A stretch of DNA of 64,000 nucleotides from JAGVUD01 sp052033935 (lineage in GTDB: Bacteria; Armatimonadota; UBA5829; DSUL01). Positions 52,894-61,932 of the stretch are shown piece by piece (the first letter of the stretch is position 1; each line of letters begins with the position of its first letter). Where the stretch lies: contig JBPOJE010000011.1 of NCBI GenBank assembly GCA_052033935.1, positions 62,001 to 126,000 on the forward strand, written 5' to 3'. The position numbers were made by a program, and so were the translations under genes. Below the pieces are notes generated by a model. The model saw only the letters and a list, made by a program, of their open reading frames with translations. It was not told where the DNA came from and did not search any database.

Positions 52894-53255
52894 CTGCCCG
52901 GAGCGGTCACTCCGGCTTTCTGTTCGATATGCTGCTCGCGCATCTTCTGCTCATCCACGAACGGCTTGATGAATACCTGAATGGACGTCACCCGGTCCCA
53001 CACATCCTTTTCGGACCAGCGGTGGCAGACCTGGCGGGGGCTTGCAGTATTGCAGAGCGCAGACCGCGCCTGATGACCGGTGAACTTGATGCAGACCCGG
53101 GGATCATCCGAGATGTACGAACCGGCGTGCGCAAGGGCAACCGTTTCGCGCGTTCCATCACTGGCACGCTGGTTTGTTATGCCCGCCCGATGTTCTTTCC
53201 TTCGTAGAGCACTATATGTAAGAGGACAATTGCGTGGCGGTAGCGAAGTTCTCAT
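52890..53255 (-). CDS. Small hypothetical protein, possibly partial
   Basis: 121 residues. The C-terminal about 75 residues look like coding sequence (YISDDPRVCIKFTGHQARSA, CHRWSEKDVWDRVTSIQVF), with Cys and His residues and no recognised family. The N-terminal 45 residues read less convincingly. No ribosome site is visible at the ATG at 53255, so the true start may lie inside or the gene may be 5'-truncated. Its TGA overlaps the PIG-L start (GTGA), suggesting coupling. The gene could instead be a chance frame. Confidence 0.35.
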   Translation of the reverse strand: MRTSLPPRNCPLTYSALRRKEHRAGITNQRASDGTRETVALAHAGSYISDDPRVCIKFTGHQARSALCNTASPRQVCHRWSEKDVWDRVTSIQVFIKPFVDEQKMREQHIEQKAGVTAPGR

Positions 53256-53344
53256 GGTAGCAATGTGTTAGCCGCCGGTTCTGGCTTAGTTCCTGACCGA
53301 CGAGCCGCCAGATCGGTGGGGAAGACCCAATTGGAGGGAAGATA

Positions 53345-56300
53345 ATGCGACTCCGTCACATAACGCTGGTGCTGCTGATCCTCGTGACCGCAGCCTCAAC
53401 CGCCAGCGCAGCAGTTTACGTCAACAGGGATTACTACTGGTACGAGCCAGAGCGCGAATGGCGCTACAGCATAGTCGAGCGCCACTACGGCTCGGGCTCC
53501 AGCGTCACTTGGAACGCCGATTCCAGCTTCGGACTTCAGGGTTCGGGACCGGTGTATATCTTCGAGGCCAACGTCTTTGTGGACGCGGGCGCCACACTGA
53601 ACATCGGCCCCGGGGTCACGGTCAGGTTCCCGGGCAGCACCGGCATGTACGTACGCGGGACTCTGAACGCCCAGGGGACCGCAAACAGCCGCATCACATT
53701 CACATCCACGGGCGCCGCAAGCCCTGGGAGTTGGAGAGAGATAGCCTTCATCGGTGCGGACGCGAACGCGTCGCAGATGCGCTACTGCAACGTCACCGGC
53801 GGCGGTGACGGGGCCCATATCTCGGTGGGCGGGTTCTGGCACAACGCCAATGGCAACGTGATGGTGAGCGGCTGCTCACCGAAGTTCGAGAACTGCACGT
53901 TTTCTAGTTCAGCGAACTGCGCGTTCTACGGTCATGACGCCTGCCAGGCCGACATCGCCTACTGCTCGTTCTCCGGCAGTCCTTACGGCATCGTGCTGAA
54001 AGGAACATCGTATCACCTTCCCTTCGGCGCTCAGCCGCCGATCCGGTCTTGCACGATCTCCGGCAACGGAATCGGGACGCACTCGTCGGCACAGGGCGCG
54101 GGAGCATTCGCGGCCAACAACACCGTCAGCGGCAACACGCGCAACGTCTGCGAGATATACGGCAGCTCGGTCCAGAACGCCACCGCCTGGCGCACGATGT
54201 CCGGTTCGCCGGTGTGGTATCTGCTGGGCGACGTCTACTGCGAAGCGGACAAGTCCATCACCATCGAACCGGGAGGCACTGTGAAGCTGGCCGGCTCGTC
54301 CATCTACAGCAGGGGCGTGCTGACGGCCAGCGGAACTGCCGCAGCCCCCATCCGCGTCACATCGTTCAAGAACGACGCCATCGGCGGCGACTCAAACGGC
54401 GATGGAGCCTCCACGTCAGCCGAGGCAGGCGACTGGGGCACCATTCTGATGATCGGCTCCGGCTCGAACGCGTCCGCTTTCAACTACTGCAACATCTCTT
54501 TCGGGGGCAATGGGCGCCATGTCAGCAACCCCGGGTTCTGGCAGAACGAGCGCGGTCTGATCGGCTTCCACGAGTCAAACGCCTCCGTATCCAACTGCCA
54601 GCTCAGCAACTCGGCGAATGACGGGCTGTACCTGATGAACAACTCGCACCCGCAGTTCACCCAGACAGCGGCCACGAGCTGCGCTGCGTACGCAGTCTAT
54701 TGCAGTGACATTGACAGCAATCCCGCCCTGACCGCTTGCTCGGCAGCCTCTTGCGGAACGAACGGGATACGGATTCCCAACGGCACTCTTACCGGAAGCC
54801 GCACTTGGTACAAGTCCATACCCTACGTGGTCGAATCCAGCCTCTGGCTCCAGTCTGACGCGAGTCTTACGATTCAGCCCGGCGTCGCGGTGAAGTTCTC
54901 GGGGGGTGGCGCATTGTACGCCAAGGGCAATCTGCAGGCTGTCGGAACCTCCGCAGAGCGAATCTACTTCACGGAACTCCGGGACGATGTGTACGGAGAC
55001 ACTAACAACGACGGCGGGGCGACTGCTCCAGCCAAAGGTGCCTGGAGGGACGTAGCGCTAATCGGACCCGAGGCCACTCCTTCGCGCCTGGAATACTGCA
55101 CCGTGCGCTTTGGCGGCAACGGCTCCTATGACTGTGCGTCAGGCACGTGGTACAACCACTACGGCAACGTGTTTACGCACGACTCGGCGCCGGCGCTGCG
55201 CAACTGTGTATTCGAGCACTCGGCAAACTACGGCATCTACTCGCGCTGGGCCAGCAACCCGGTCATAGAGAACTGCGCCGTGCGAAACAACACGTATGGG
55301 ATCGTAGTCGAGGACGATGCGTTCCATTCGATCGCGGGCACCCCGCGCGTCAAGAGCTGCACGTTCACCCAGAACACCTGGGGCGCATCGTTGTCCGCGG
55401 AGTCGCTCAGCCAGTTCGCCGCGAACAACACGTTCTCCGGAAACACGAGCAACGCGCTGCGCGTGTACGCAAGCTCCATCGTCAATGACACGGCCATCTG
55501 GCGCAGGATGCTCGGGACGCCGACCATCGTCCTCGACGGGATCGTTCGCGTTCCCGAGGGCAAGATTCTCACGATCACCCCGAAGAACGTCGTGAAGCTC
55601 AACACGGGCGTAAGTATGTACGTGTACGGCAACCTGCAGGCGCCGGGGACGAGCGCTGAACCCATCTACTTTACGTCCTTTTCGGACGACACCATTGACG
55701 GGGACACGAACGCCAACTCCACTGAGACCGCACCGGCGGCCGGGGACTGGAACTCCGTCCTGTTTTCCGGGGCGGGCAGCAGCAGTTCGCTTCTGCGCCA
55801 CTGCCACATTCGCTACGGAGCGCGCGGGGACCACAACTCCTCTCCAGGCTACTACATAAGCCACAATGGCTCGCTGATGTTCAAGCAGTCGGACGCCAGC
55901 ATCGAGGACGTGAGCATCAGCAGTTCCAAACACCGCGGCATTGATGTGCACGACAACTCTCACCCCTCGATACTGCGAACGAGCATTACGGGAAGCGGTT
56001 CGTACGCGATGTGGCAGAGCGTCAGCAGCAACGCTTCGCTGTCGCTGTGCACCGCGTCCGGGAACGCCTGGAACGGCATCTACCTGCAGGGCGGCACAAT
56101 CTCCGATTCGCGGACCTGGTACAGGTCCATACCTTATGTTATGCCGGAGACTCTCTGGGTCGAGGCGGGCGCGCAGTTGACGCTGCAGCCCGGAACCATC
56201 GTCAAGCTGCACAGCGGGATCGGGCTGTACTGCTCCGGGGATCTCCAGGCCGTTGCCCAAGACGCAGACCTGAAGATCGTCTTCACCTCCGTCAAGGACG

Positions 56301-58300
56301 ACAACGCCGGCGGCGACACGAACGGAGACGGGGAAGCAACAACGCCGGCGGGCGGCGACTGGAGGGAGGTGGCGATCTCGGGCGCGGACTCGTCCGGGAC
56401 GGCCCTTCGGAACTGCATCATCCGTTACGGCGGTGACAGCTCGTATCAGAGCACACCGGGCTACTGGCACAATGCATACGGCACGTTGATGCTGCACGAT
56501 ACCTCGGCATCCGTGGAAAAGTGCGAGATATCCAACTCGGGCAATATGGGCGTCTATTGCCGGGCGAACTGTCTCGCGAGTCTCGTGGAGAACACGATTC
56601 ACTCCAACCCCAGCCACGGCCTGTACGCCGAGGACTCCTACAACACCGTCCTGACCCCGCTGCCGATCCGCTGCAACGAGATACGGGGGTCGGTAGCGAA
56701 CGCGGCGATATCGGTCAACGCCAACACAGCCTGCAGCATCGCTTCCGACAACTACGTGGATGATAACGCGCAGAACGGGATTGAGGTGCGGACGGGCGTC
56801 CTCGGGGTGAGCGGCACCTGGCACAGAGTCTCGGCCGGGAACTGTCCGTTCATCATCTCGGGGCGCACGTCGTTCGAAGCCCCGACGGCACTGACGATCG
56901 AACCCGGTGTGACGGTGAAGTTCGGGCCGGGGGCCTGGCTCGGAGTTGCGGGGACACTGACGGCGCAGGGCACGCACTCGAGCCGGATCGCATTCACGTC
57001 CATCAAGGATGACTCTTTCGCCGGTGACACCAACGGCGACGGCTCCGGCACATCGCCCGCCAGGGGCGACTGGAAGGAAGTCGCGGTCTATGGCGGCGGC
57101 GACGCGAGTCAGTTCGAGTACTGCATCTTCCGCTATGCCGGGAGTGCCAGCTACTCGGATCACGGCGGGTTCTGGCATACCAGCGATGGCAATGTCTACC
57201 TGAACGGGGTCGCGCCCGCGTTCGATCACTGCGAGTTCAGCTTCTCAGGACGGGACGGGGTGGCCAACGGTGGGGCCGATGTCACCTACCAGAGCTGCAC
57301 TTTCGCGAACAACGCCCGATTGGGCCTGTACACTTTCGGAGACTCGGACATAACGCTCAACAGTTGCATCTCCGCGGGCAACCTGGAGGCAACGCAGGTC
57401 AACGGCGAGGAAGGCGGCAGCATCGTCGCCAACTACTGCGACCTCGTAGGCGCCAACAAGTTCCGGAAGCAGCTATGGGACAATGTGAACAAACAGTGGT
57501 ACTGGGCATGGACTGACACCTTCCCGCCCGGGATGGGCAGCTTCTCGGCCGACCCACTGTTTGCCAACGCAGCCGGGGGGAACTTCAACCTGAGTCCGCC
57601 GTCGCCGTGCATCAACACCGGCGACCCGGGCAAGACCGACCCGGACGGAAGCAGGATGGACGTCGGGGCGTATCCGTTCACGGGAGCCGTTGCGACTCCG
57701 ACTGTCGGCTCTACCCGGAATCTGCCCGATGGAGCAAACATTCAGTTGACAGGCAAAACGGTGACAGCGGGGACGAACGAGGTCGCCGGGCGTCTGTATA
57801 TCCAGGATCCCGACCGCTCGAGCGGCATAGCGGTGATCACCTCAACGCCGGTCTCGGCCGGGGCGGTCGTGACCGTTTCCGGCTCACTCGGGCGAGTGGA
57901 AGGCGAACGGGCGCTGATCAACACGATCGTGCAGGTGGTCTCGCCTTCGGGCGCTCAACTTCCCATCCCGATGTATGTGAACGGACGGGACATGGGCGGC
58001 CGGAGCCTGAATGTGCTCAACCCGGGCGTTCCCGGTTCTGCCGGGATGTACAACCTGGGGCTGCTTATCCGGGCCGCCGGCAAGGTAACCGCAGTCGGAA
58101 CAGGATGCTTCTGGCTGAATGACGGCGGCAGCCGCGCCGCGGAGGGCGGCAGAACGGGCATCAAGGTGCTCTCGAATGCCGCCGTGACCGTGGGCAAGGC
58201 CGTCAAGGTGACGGGCGTGTCGTCGGCGTACAGCGACGGCGGCACAATCCGCAGCGTCATCCGGACACGCACCGCGGCCGATGTGACAGCGGTCAACTAG
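53345..58300 (+). CDS. Giant secreted right-handed beta-helix repeat protein
   Basis: 1651 residues with a signal peptide (MRLRHITLVLLILVTAASTA) and a good ribosome site (ggagg). Six tandem repeats of about 200-240 residues follow. Each begins with a strand signature such as LTIEPGVTVKF, continues with L-x-AQGT-x-x-x-I-x-FTS and DTNGDG-like loops, and ends with short Asn-rich beta-helix coils. The DxNxDG-like loops (near residues 340, 545, 782, 982 and 1222; the first repeat lacks one) resemble calcium-binding EF-hand-like loops. The last about 200 residues form an OB-like module (AGRLYIQDPDRSSGIAVITS, then SVSGSLG-type strand). The fold is typical of polysaccharide lyases, adhesins and surface carbohydrate-binding proteins, but no catalytic motif can be named. 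Confidence 0.85.
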   Translation: MRLRHITLVLLILVTAASTASAAVYVNRDYYWYEPEREWRYSIVERHYGSGSSVTWNADSSFGLQGSGPVYIFEANVFVDAGATLNIGPGVTVRFPGSTGMYVRGTLNAQGTANSRITFTSTGAASPGSWREIAFIGADANASQMRYCNVTGGGDGAHISVGGFWHNANGNVMVSGCSPKFENCTFSSSANCAFYGHDACQADIAYCSFSGSPYGIVLKGTSYHLPFGAQPPIRSCTISGNGIGTHSSAQGAGAFAANNTVSGNTRNVCEIYGSSVQNATAWRTMSGSPVWYLLGDVYCEADKSITIEPGGTVKLAGSSIYSRGVLTASGTAAAPIRVTSFKNDAIGGDSNGDGASTSAEAGDWGTILMIGSGSNASAFNYCNISFGGNGRHVSNPGFWQNERGLIGFHESNASVSNCQLSNSANDGLYLMNNSHPQFTQTAATSCAAYAVYCSDIDSNPALTACSAASCGTNGIRIPNGTLTGSRTWYKSIPYVVESSLWLQSDASLTIQPGVAVKFSGGGALYAKGNLQAVGTSAERIYFTELRDDVYGDTNNDGGATAPAKGAWRDVALIGPEATPSRLEYCTVRFGGNGSYDCASGTWYNHYGNVFTHDSAPALRNCVFEHSANYGIYSRWASNPVIENCAVRNNTYGIVVEDDAFHSIAGTPRVKSCTFTQNTWGASLSAESLSQFAANNTFSGNTSNALRVYASSIVNDTAIWRRMLGTPTIVLDGIVRVPEGKILTITPKNVVKLNTGVSMYVYGNLQAPGTSAEPIYFTSFSDDTIDGDTNANSTETAPAAGDWNSVLFSGAGSSSSLLRHCHIRYGARGDHNSSPGYYISHNGSLMFKQSDASIEDVSISSSKHRGIDVHDNSHPSILRTSITGSGSYAMWQSVSSNASLSLCTASGNAWNGIYLQGGTISDSRTWYRSIPYVMPETLWVEAGAQLTLQPGTIVKLHSGIGLYCSGDLQAVAQDADLKIVFTSVKDDNAGGDTNGDGEATTPAGGDWREVAISGADSSGTALRNCIIRYGGDSSYQSTPGYWHNAYGTLMLHDTSASVEKCEISNSGNMGVYCRANCLASLVENTIHSNPSHGLYAEDSYNTVLTPLPIRCNEIRGSVANAAISVNANTACSIASDNYVDDNAQNGIEVRTGVLGVSGTWHRVSAGNCPFIISGRTSFEAPTALTIEPGVTVKFGPGAWLGVAGTLTAQGTHSSRIAFTSIKDDSFAGDTNGDGSGTSPARGDWKEVAVYGGGDASQFEYCIFRYAGSASYSDHGGFWHTSDGNVYLNGVAPAFDHCEFSFSGRDGVANGGADVTYQSCTFANNARLGLYTFGDSDITLNSCISAGNLEATQVNGEEGGSIVANYCDLVGANKFRKQLWDNVNKQWYWAWTDTFPPGMGSFSADPLFANAAGGNFNLSPPSPCINTGDPGKTDPDGSRMDVGAYPFTGAVATPTVGSTRNLPDGANIQLTGKTVTAGTNEVAGRLYIQDPDRSSGIAVITSTPVSAGAVVTVSGSLGRVEGERALINTIVQVVSPSGAQLPIPMYVNGRDMGGRSLNVLNPGVPGSAGMYNLGLLIRAAGKVTAVGTGCFWLNDGGSRAAEGGRTGIKVLSNAAVTVGKAVKVTGVSSAYSDGGTIRSVIRTRTAADVTAVN

Positions 58301-58332
58301 CCAAAGTACAAAAAGTTCAACTGGTGAACGAC

Positions 58333-58364
58333 AGGGCCGGCGCGCGACGCGCCGGCCCTTTTTT
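58333..58364 (+). terminator. Strong rho-independent terminator of the beta-helix gene
   Basis: Perfect 12-bp stem (agggccggcgcg / cgcgccggccct), 3-base loop, immediately followed by six T residues. Confidence 0.92.
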
Positions 58365-58389
58365 GCTGCAGATACTCAGGAAACGGGGG

Positions 58390-59220
58390 TCAGGGACCGC
58401 CGGGATCCGGACAGACGCCGTCTCTTGAAGCGAGCACGACTTCCACTCCGTGCTCGCGAAGCATTCGCAGATGTTGCGGACCCGCATTGACATCGGTGAC
58501 AAGCACGTCGAGCATCTCGACCGGGCCGACCAGCGCGTTCGCATGGAGGCCGAGCTTCGACGAATCGCACAGCCCGACGACCTTCCTCGCATGCGCCAGA
58601 ATCCGGCGGTCGAGCATCGCTGGCGCGCGGCTGGCGCTGGTGATGCCGTGCTGCTCGTCGAGCGCCGTCATCCCGTAGAAGGCAACATCCCAGAACAGGC
58701 TGTCTATCGCATCGTCCGAGAGCGACCCATCGGTTTCCTGAGACTCCCGGATCACGCGCCCTCCGAGAAGCTCCACGGTCACAGTGGGGAGGCAGGAGAC
58801 GAGCAGGGCAAGCTCGGGGGAGTTGGTAGTAATGGCGATCTGGTGCTCGCCGGTCATTGCGGCCGCAAGCTGCAGAGTGGTGCTGCCCGCATTGATGAAC
58901 ACGCAACCGCTTGACGGCAGCAGGCGGGCGGCAGCGGCTCCGATCCAAGATTTCTCTTCGAGGTGGGTGGCGCGCATCTGCGCATAGGGGGGAGTGGGCC
59001 TTCCGGTTCCGTTCAGCACCGCTCCGCCGTGCGAGCGCCGCAGCTTGCCTTCGCGCTGAAGCGCGTCCAGGTCGGCGCGGACGGTGTTCTGCGCGACGCC
59101 GAGCAACACTGCGAGATCGGAAACGCTGACGGAGCCATCCCTGAGCGCAAGATCGAGAATCCTGCGGCGCCGCTCGATAGCCATCAGGCTCCTACCAGAT
59201 TCGGTCTTCTGTCTGCTCAT
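58390..59220 (-). CDS. DeoR family transcriptional regulator
   Basis: 276 residues from the ATG at 59220. An ATG at 59184 is possible. Longer in-frame starts run into the intergenic region. The N-terminal helix-turn-helix (RRRRILDLALRDGSVSVSDL; VAQNTVRADLDALQREGKLR; RSHGGAV) is the DeoR type. The C-terminal DeoRC sugar-phosphate sensor is intact (IGAAAARLL; NAGSTTLQLAAAM; ITTNSPELALLV; DDAIDSLFWDVAFYGMTALD). It diverges from the catabolic operon at 59399 and is its likely repressor, releasing DNA on binding a phosphorylated sugar. Confidence 0.92.
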   Translation of the reverse strand: MSRQKTESGRSLMAIERRRRILDLALRDGSVSVSDLAVLLGVAQNTVRADLDALQREGKLRRSHGGAVLNGTGRPTPPYAQMRATHLEEKSWIGAAAARLLPSSGCVFINAGSTTLQLAAAMTGEHQIAITTNSPELALLVSCLPTVTVELLGGRVIRESQETDGSLSDDAIDSLFWDVAFYGMTALDEQHGITSASRAPAMLDRRILAHARKVVGLCDSSKLGLHANALVGPVEMLDVLVTDVNAGPQHLRMLREHGVEVVLASRDGVCPDPGGP

Positions 59221-59318
59221 AATGCTGCCTGCCTGCTGGATGATAGGACTTCGTCCGGCATTCGTCAACGGAAAGACGCCAGTGTTCTGAGCATGTCTGC
59301 GGAGTATGTGCGTTTTGC

Positions 59319-59347
59319 TTGACATTGGCGGAGAATCTTGAGTTAAT
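59319..59347 (+). promoter_or_regulatory. Promoter of the aminotransferase operon
   Basis: A perfect -35 TTGACA (59319-59324), a 17-base spacer and GTTAAT (59342-59347), about 50 bases before the aminotransferase start and 99 bases from the DeoR start. The DeoR operator probably lies here, but no clear inverted repeat was seen. Confidence 0.55.
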
Positions 59348-59398
59348 GAGAGCAGGCCGAAGACAGCATATCCGGCCGCTTCTGGAGGTTTCCCGAAC

Positions 59399-60772
59399 AT
59401 GGCAGCAGCAAATGGCGAACGTTACTGGGCGGATGTTGATCCCGCTTCCCTGCCCCATCTGGTCACCGAGCCGCCCGGGCCGAAATCCCGCGAGATGCAC
59501 GGCAGGGCGTCGAGCATCATACGGGGGCTCTCGGGTCAGGTGCGCTTGTTTCCCGTCGTCTTCGAAAAGGGACACGGCTGCGTGCTGGAGGACGTGGACG
59601 GCAACCGCTACATAGACTTCTCGAGCGGCATATACGTGACGACGCTCGGCCACTGTCATCCGAAGGTCTCGGAGGCGGTCGCGAAGGCGGCGAACACGCT
59701 GATGAACGCCCACGACTTCACGACGCCGATCAAGGTGAAGCTGCTGGAGAAGCTGGTGGAAGTGTTGCCCGGCGACCTCAAGGGCGTTCAGCTTTACGAC
59801 AGCGGAACGACTGCGGTGGAGGCGGGACTGCGCACCTGCCGCGCAGCGACGAGCAGGCAGGAGTTCCTCTCCTGCTTCCGCGACTTCCACGGCAAGACCG
59901 GGCACGCCGTCAGCCTTGCGAGCACGAACAAGCTGTATGGCCCCACCCGTTCACCCGGGTTCTATCTTCTGCCCCGCCCGGACACGTACCGGCCGCTGTT
60001 CACCCGGAACGATGGCTCGCTGGACACGGAGAAGTATCTGGAGCTCTACGCCAGCTTCATTACGAACGCAACGGCCGGCGACGTGGCGGCATTCGTGCTG
60101 GAGCCGATTCAGGGCTGGGGCGGCTCGGTGATGCCTCCGGACGACTTCTTCCCGAAGCTGCGCAAGTTCTGCGACGAGCGGGGCATTCTGCTGTTCGCGG
60201 ACGAGGTGCTCACCAGCATGGGGCGCACGGGCAAGTATCTGTGCATGGAGCACTGGGACGTGATGCCGGACGTCGTGACGCTCGGCAAGGGCTTCGGCAA
60301 CGGCTTCCCCGTGACGGCGATGGTGGTGCGCGAGCAGTACGCGGACGCCGTGGACAAGATCAGCGCCAGCACGAGCTACGGAGGAAACCCGATGGCGTGC
60401 GCGGCAGCGCTTGCCTGCATCGAGGCGATTGAAGAGGAGAACCTGCTGGAGCGCGCTATGCACCTGGAGGATCTCTTCCGCCGCAAGATGGCGCACTGGA
60501 CATCAAAGTACAACATCGTCGGCGACACCCGCGTGAAGGGCTGCCTGATGGGAATCGAACTCGTGAAGGGCAAGGCCACCAAGGAGCCGTTCGACGAGGC
60601 GGGCAAGCTGGTCTATCAGACGGCCTTCCGGAAGGGACTGGCGTGGGTCCCGGCAGGACACATCTTGCGCATGAGCCCACCGATAGTCATGTCCGACGCG
60701 CTCGCCGAAAAGGCCATGGACATCATCGAGGAATCCATCGCGGAGGTGCAGGCGAAGCTGGGGTACGCGTGA
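59399..60772 (+). CDS. Class III aminotransferase
   Basis: 457 residues from an ATG with ggagg upstream. PLP-dependent fold type I: the catalytic Lys of TLGKGFGNGFPVTAMVV is about K297, and the FADEVLTSMGRTG segment holds the Asp that contacts the pyridine N. RVEGCLMGIELVKGK is also typical. Members use amino acids or amines as donors and often make or consume amino-sugars or omega-amino acids. It lies first in an operon with an oxidoreductase, a sugar kinase and an aldolase, so the substrate is probably an amino-ketose or an amino-sugar derivative. Confidence 0.9.
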   Translation: MAAANGERYWADVDPASLPHLVTEPPGPKSREMHGRASSIIRGLSGQVRLFPVVFEKGHGCVLEDVDGNRYIDFSSGIYVTTLGHCHPKVSEAVAKAANTLMNAHDFTTPIKVKLLEKLVEVLPGDLKGVQLYDSGTTAVEAGLRTCRAATSRQEFLSCFRDFHGKTGHAVSLASTNKLYGPTRSPGFYLLPRPDTYRPLFTRNDGSLDTEKYLELYASFITNATAGDVAAFVLEPIQGWGGSVMPPDDFFPKLRKFCDERGILLFADEVLTSMGRTGKYLCMEHWDVMPDVVTLGKGFGNGFPVTAMVVREQYADAVDKISASTSYGGNPMACAAALACIEAIEEENLLERAMHLEDLFRRKMAHWTSKYNIVGDTRVKGCLMGIELVKGKATKEPFDEAGKLVYQTAFRKGLAWVPAGHILRMSPPIVMSDALAEKAMDIIEESIAEVQAKLGYA

Positions 60773-61932
60773 TGAAGACGGTGCGGTTCGGCATTATCGG
60801 CTGCGGGCTAATGGGCCGGGAGTTCGCGAGCGCGGCCGCGCGCCGGTGTCATTTGCCCGAAATGGACGTGCGCCCGGAGATCGTGGCCGTCTGCGACACC
60901 AGCGAGGCGATGCTCGACTGGTTCCGGCAGCATTTCGACAGCGTCAAGCAGGTCACGTCCGACTACCGGGACATACTGCGGAACCCGGACGTGGAAGCAG
61001 TTTACTGTGCGGTTCCGCACAACCTGCACCAGCAGTTCTACTGCGACACCATTCGCGCGGGCAAGCACCTGATGGGCGAGAAGCCCTTCGGCATAGACCT
61101 GCCAGCGAACCGCGCCATCATGGAGTGCATCGCGGAGCACCCGGGCGTGTTCGTGCGGTGTTCGTCGGAATACCCGTTCATCCCCGCCATGCAGCGTCTG
61201 TGCCGCATGGTCGAGTCGGGAGAGTGCGGCGAGATCATCGAAGTCAACACGGGCTTTTTGCACTCGAGCGACATGGACCCCGCCAAACCGATCAACTGGA
61301 AGCGGATGAAGCAGTTCAATGGGGAGTACGGGTGCCTGGGTGATCTGGGCATGCATCCCTGCCATGTGCCGTTCCGCGCGGGCTGGGTTCCGAAGAACGT
61401 CCGGGCCATCCTTTCGAAGCTGATTACCGAGCGCCCGGACGGCAAGGGCGGGATGGTCCCATGCGAGACATGGGACAACGGCACGATGTTCTGCGAGACG
61501 CTCGACCCGCGCACGGGCAAGCTGTTCCCGTGGACTATCAAGACGCAGAGGATCGCCCCCGGCGAGAAGGATACCTGGTACTGCGAAGTGCTCGGTATGC
61601 GCAAGAGCGTGGGGTACAACTCGAAAAACACCGACAGCATCAGGATCATGGACTACTCGCGGAAGGGCGAGCAGGCGTGGCTGCACATAGACATGGGGCA
61701 CGAGACGGCGTTCAAGAGTATCACGGGCGGCATCTTCGAGTTCGGGTTCTCGGACGCAGTGCTGCAGATGTGGGCGGCGTTTCTGTATGAGCTGGTGCAC
61801 GGACAGGCGCCGTCGCTGTTCACCGGCTGTGTCACGCCCGAAGAGACGGCTCTCAGCCATCGGCTTTTCACGGCCGCGCTCGAATCGCACAAGAACCAGT
61901 CCACAGTGCCGGTGGACGCGGGGCTACAGTGA
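60772..61932 (+). CDS. Gfo/Idh/MocA family oxidoreductase
   Basis: 386 residues. The ATG at 60772 overlaps the preceding TGA by one base. The N-terminal Rossmann fold (FGIIGCGLMGREFASAA) binds NAD(P)+, and the conserved EKPFGIDLPAN motif supplies the catalytic Lys. The C-terminal half is the GFO_IDH_MocA-C alpha/beta domain. Such enzymes oxidise sugar, inositol or keto-sugar hydroxyls. The substrate is unknown. Confidence 0.9.
   Translation: MKTVRFGIIGCGLMGREFASAAARRCHLPEMDVRPEIVAVCDTSEAMLDWFRQHFDSVKQVTSDYRDILRNPDVEAVYCAVPHNLHQQFYCDTIRAGKHLMGEKPFGIDLPANRAIMECIAEHPGVFVRCSSEYPFIPAMQRLCRMVESGECGEIIEVNTGFLHSSDMDPAKPINWKRMKQFNGEYGCLGDLGMHPCHVPFRAGWVPKNVRAILSKLITERPDGKGGMVPCETWDNGTMFCETLDPRTGKLFPWTIKTQRIAPGEKDTWYCEVLGMRKSVGYNSKNTDSIRIMDYSRKGEQAWLHIDMGHETAFKSITGGIFEFGFSDAVLQMWAAFLYELVHGQAPSLFTGCVTPEETALSHRLFTAALESHKNQSTVPVDAGLQ

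Noticed and set aside
55139..57229. Long reverse-strand open frame across the beta-helix gene
   Set aside because: Mirror of the repeat codon pattern on the + strand; no start context or domain.
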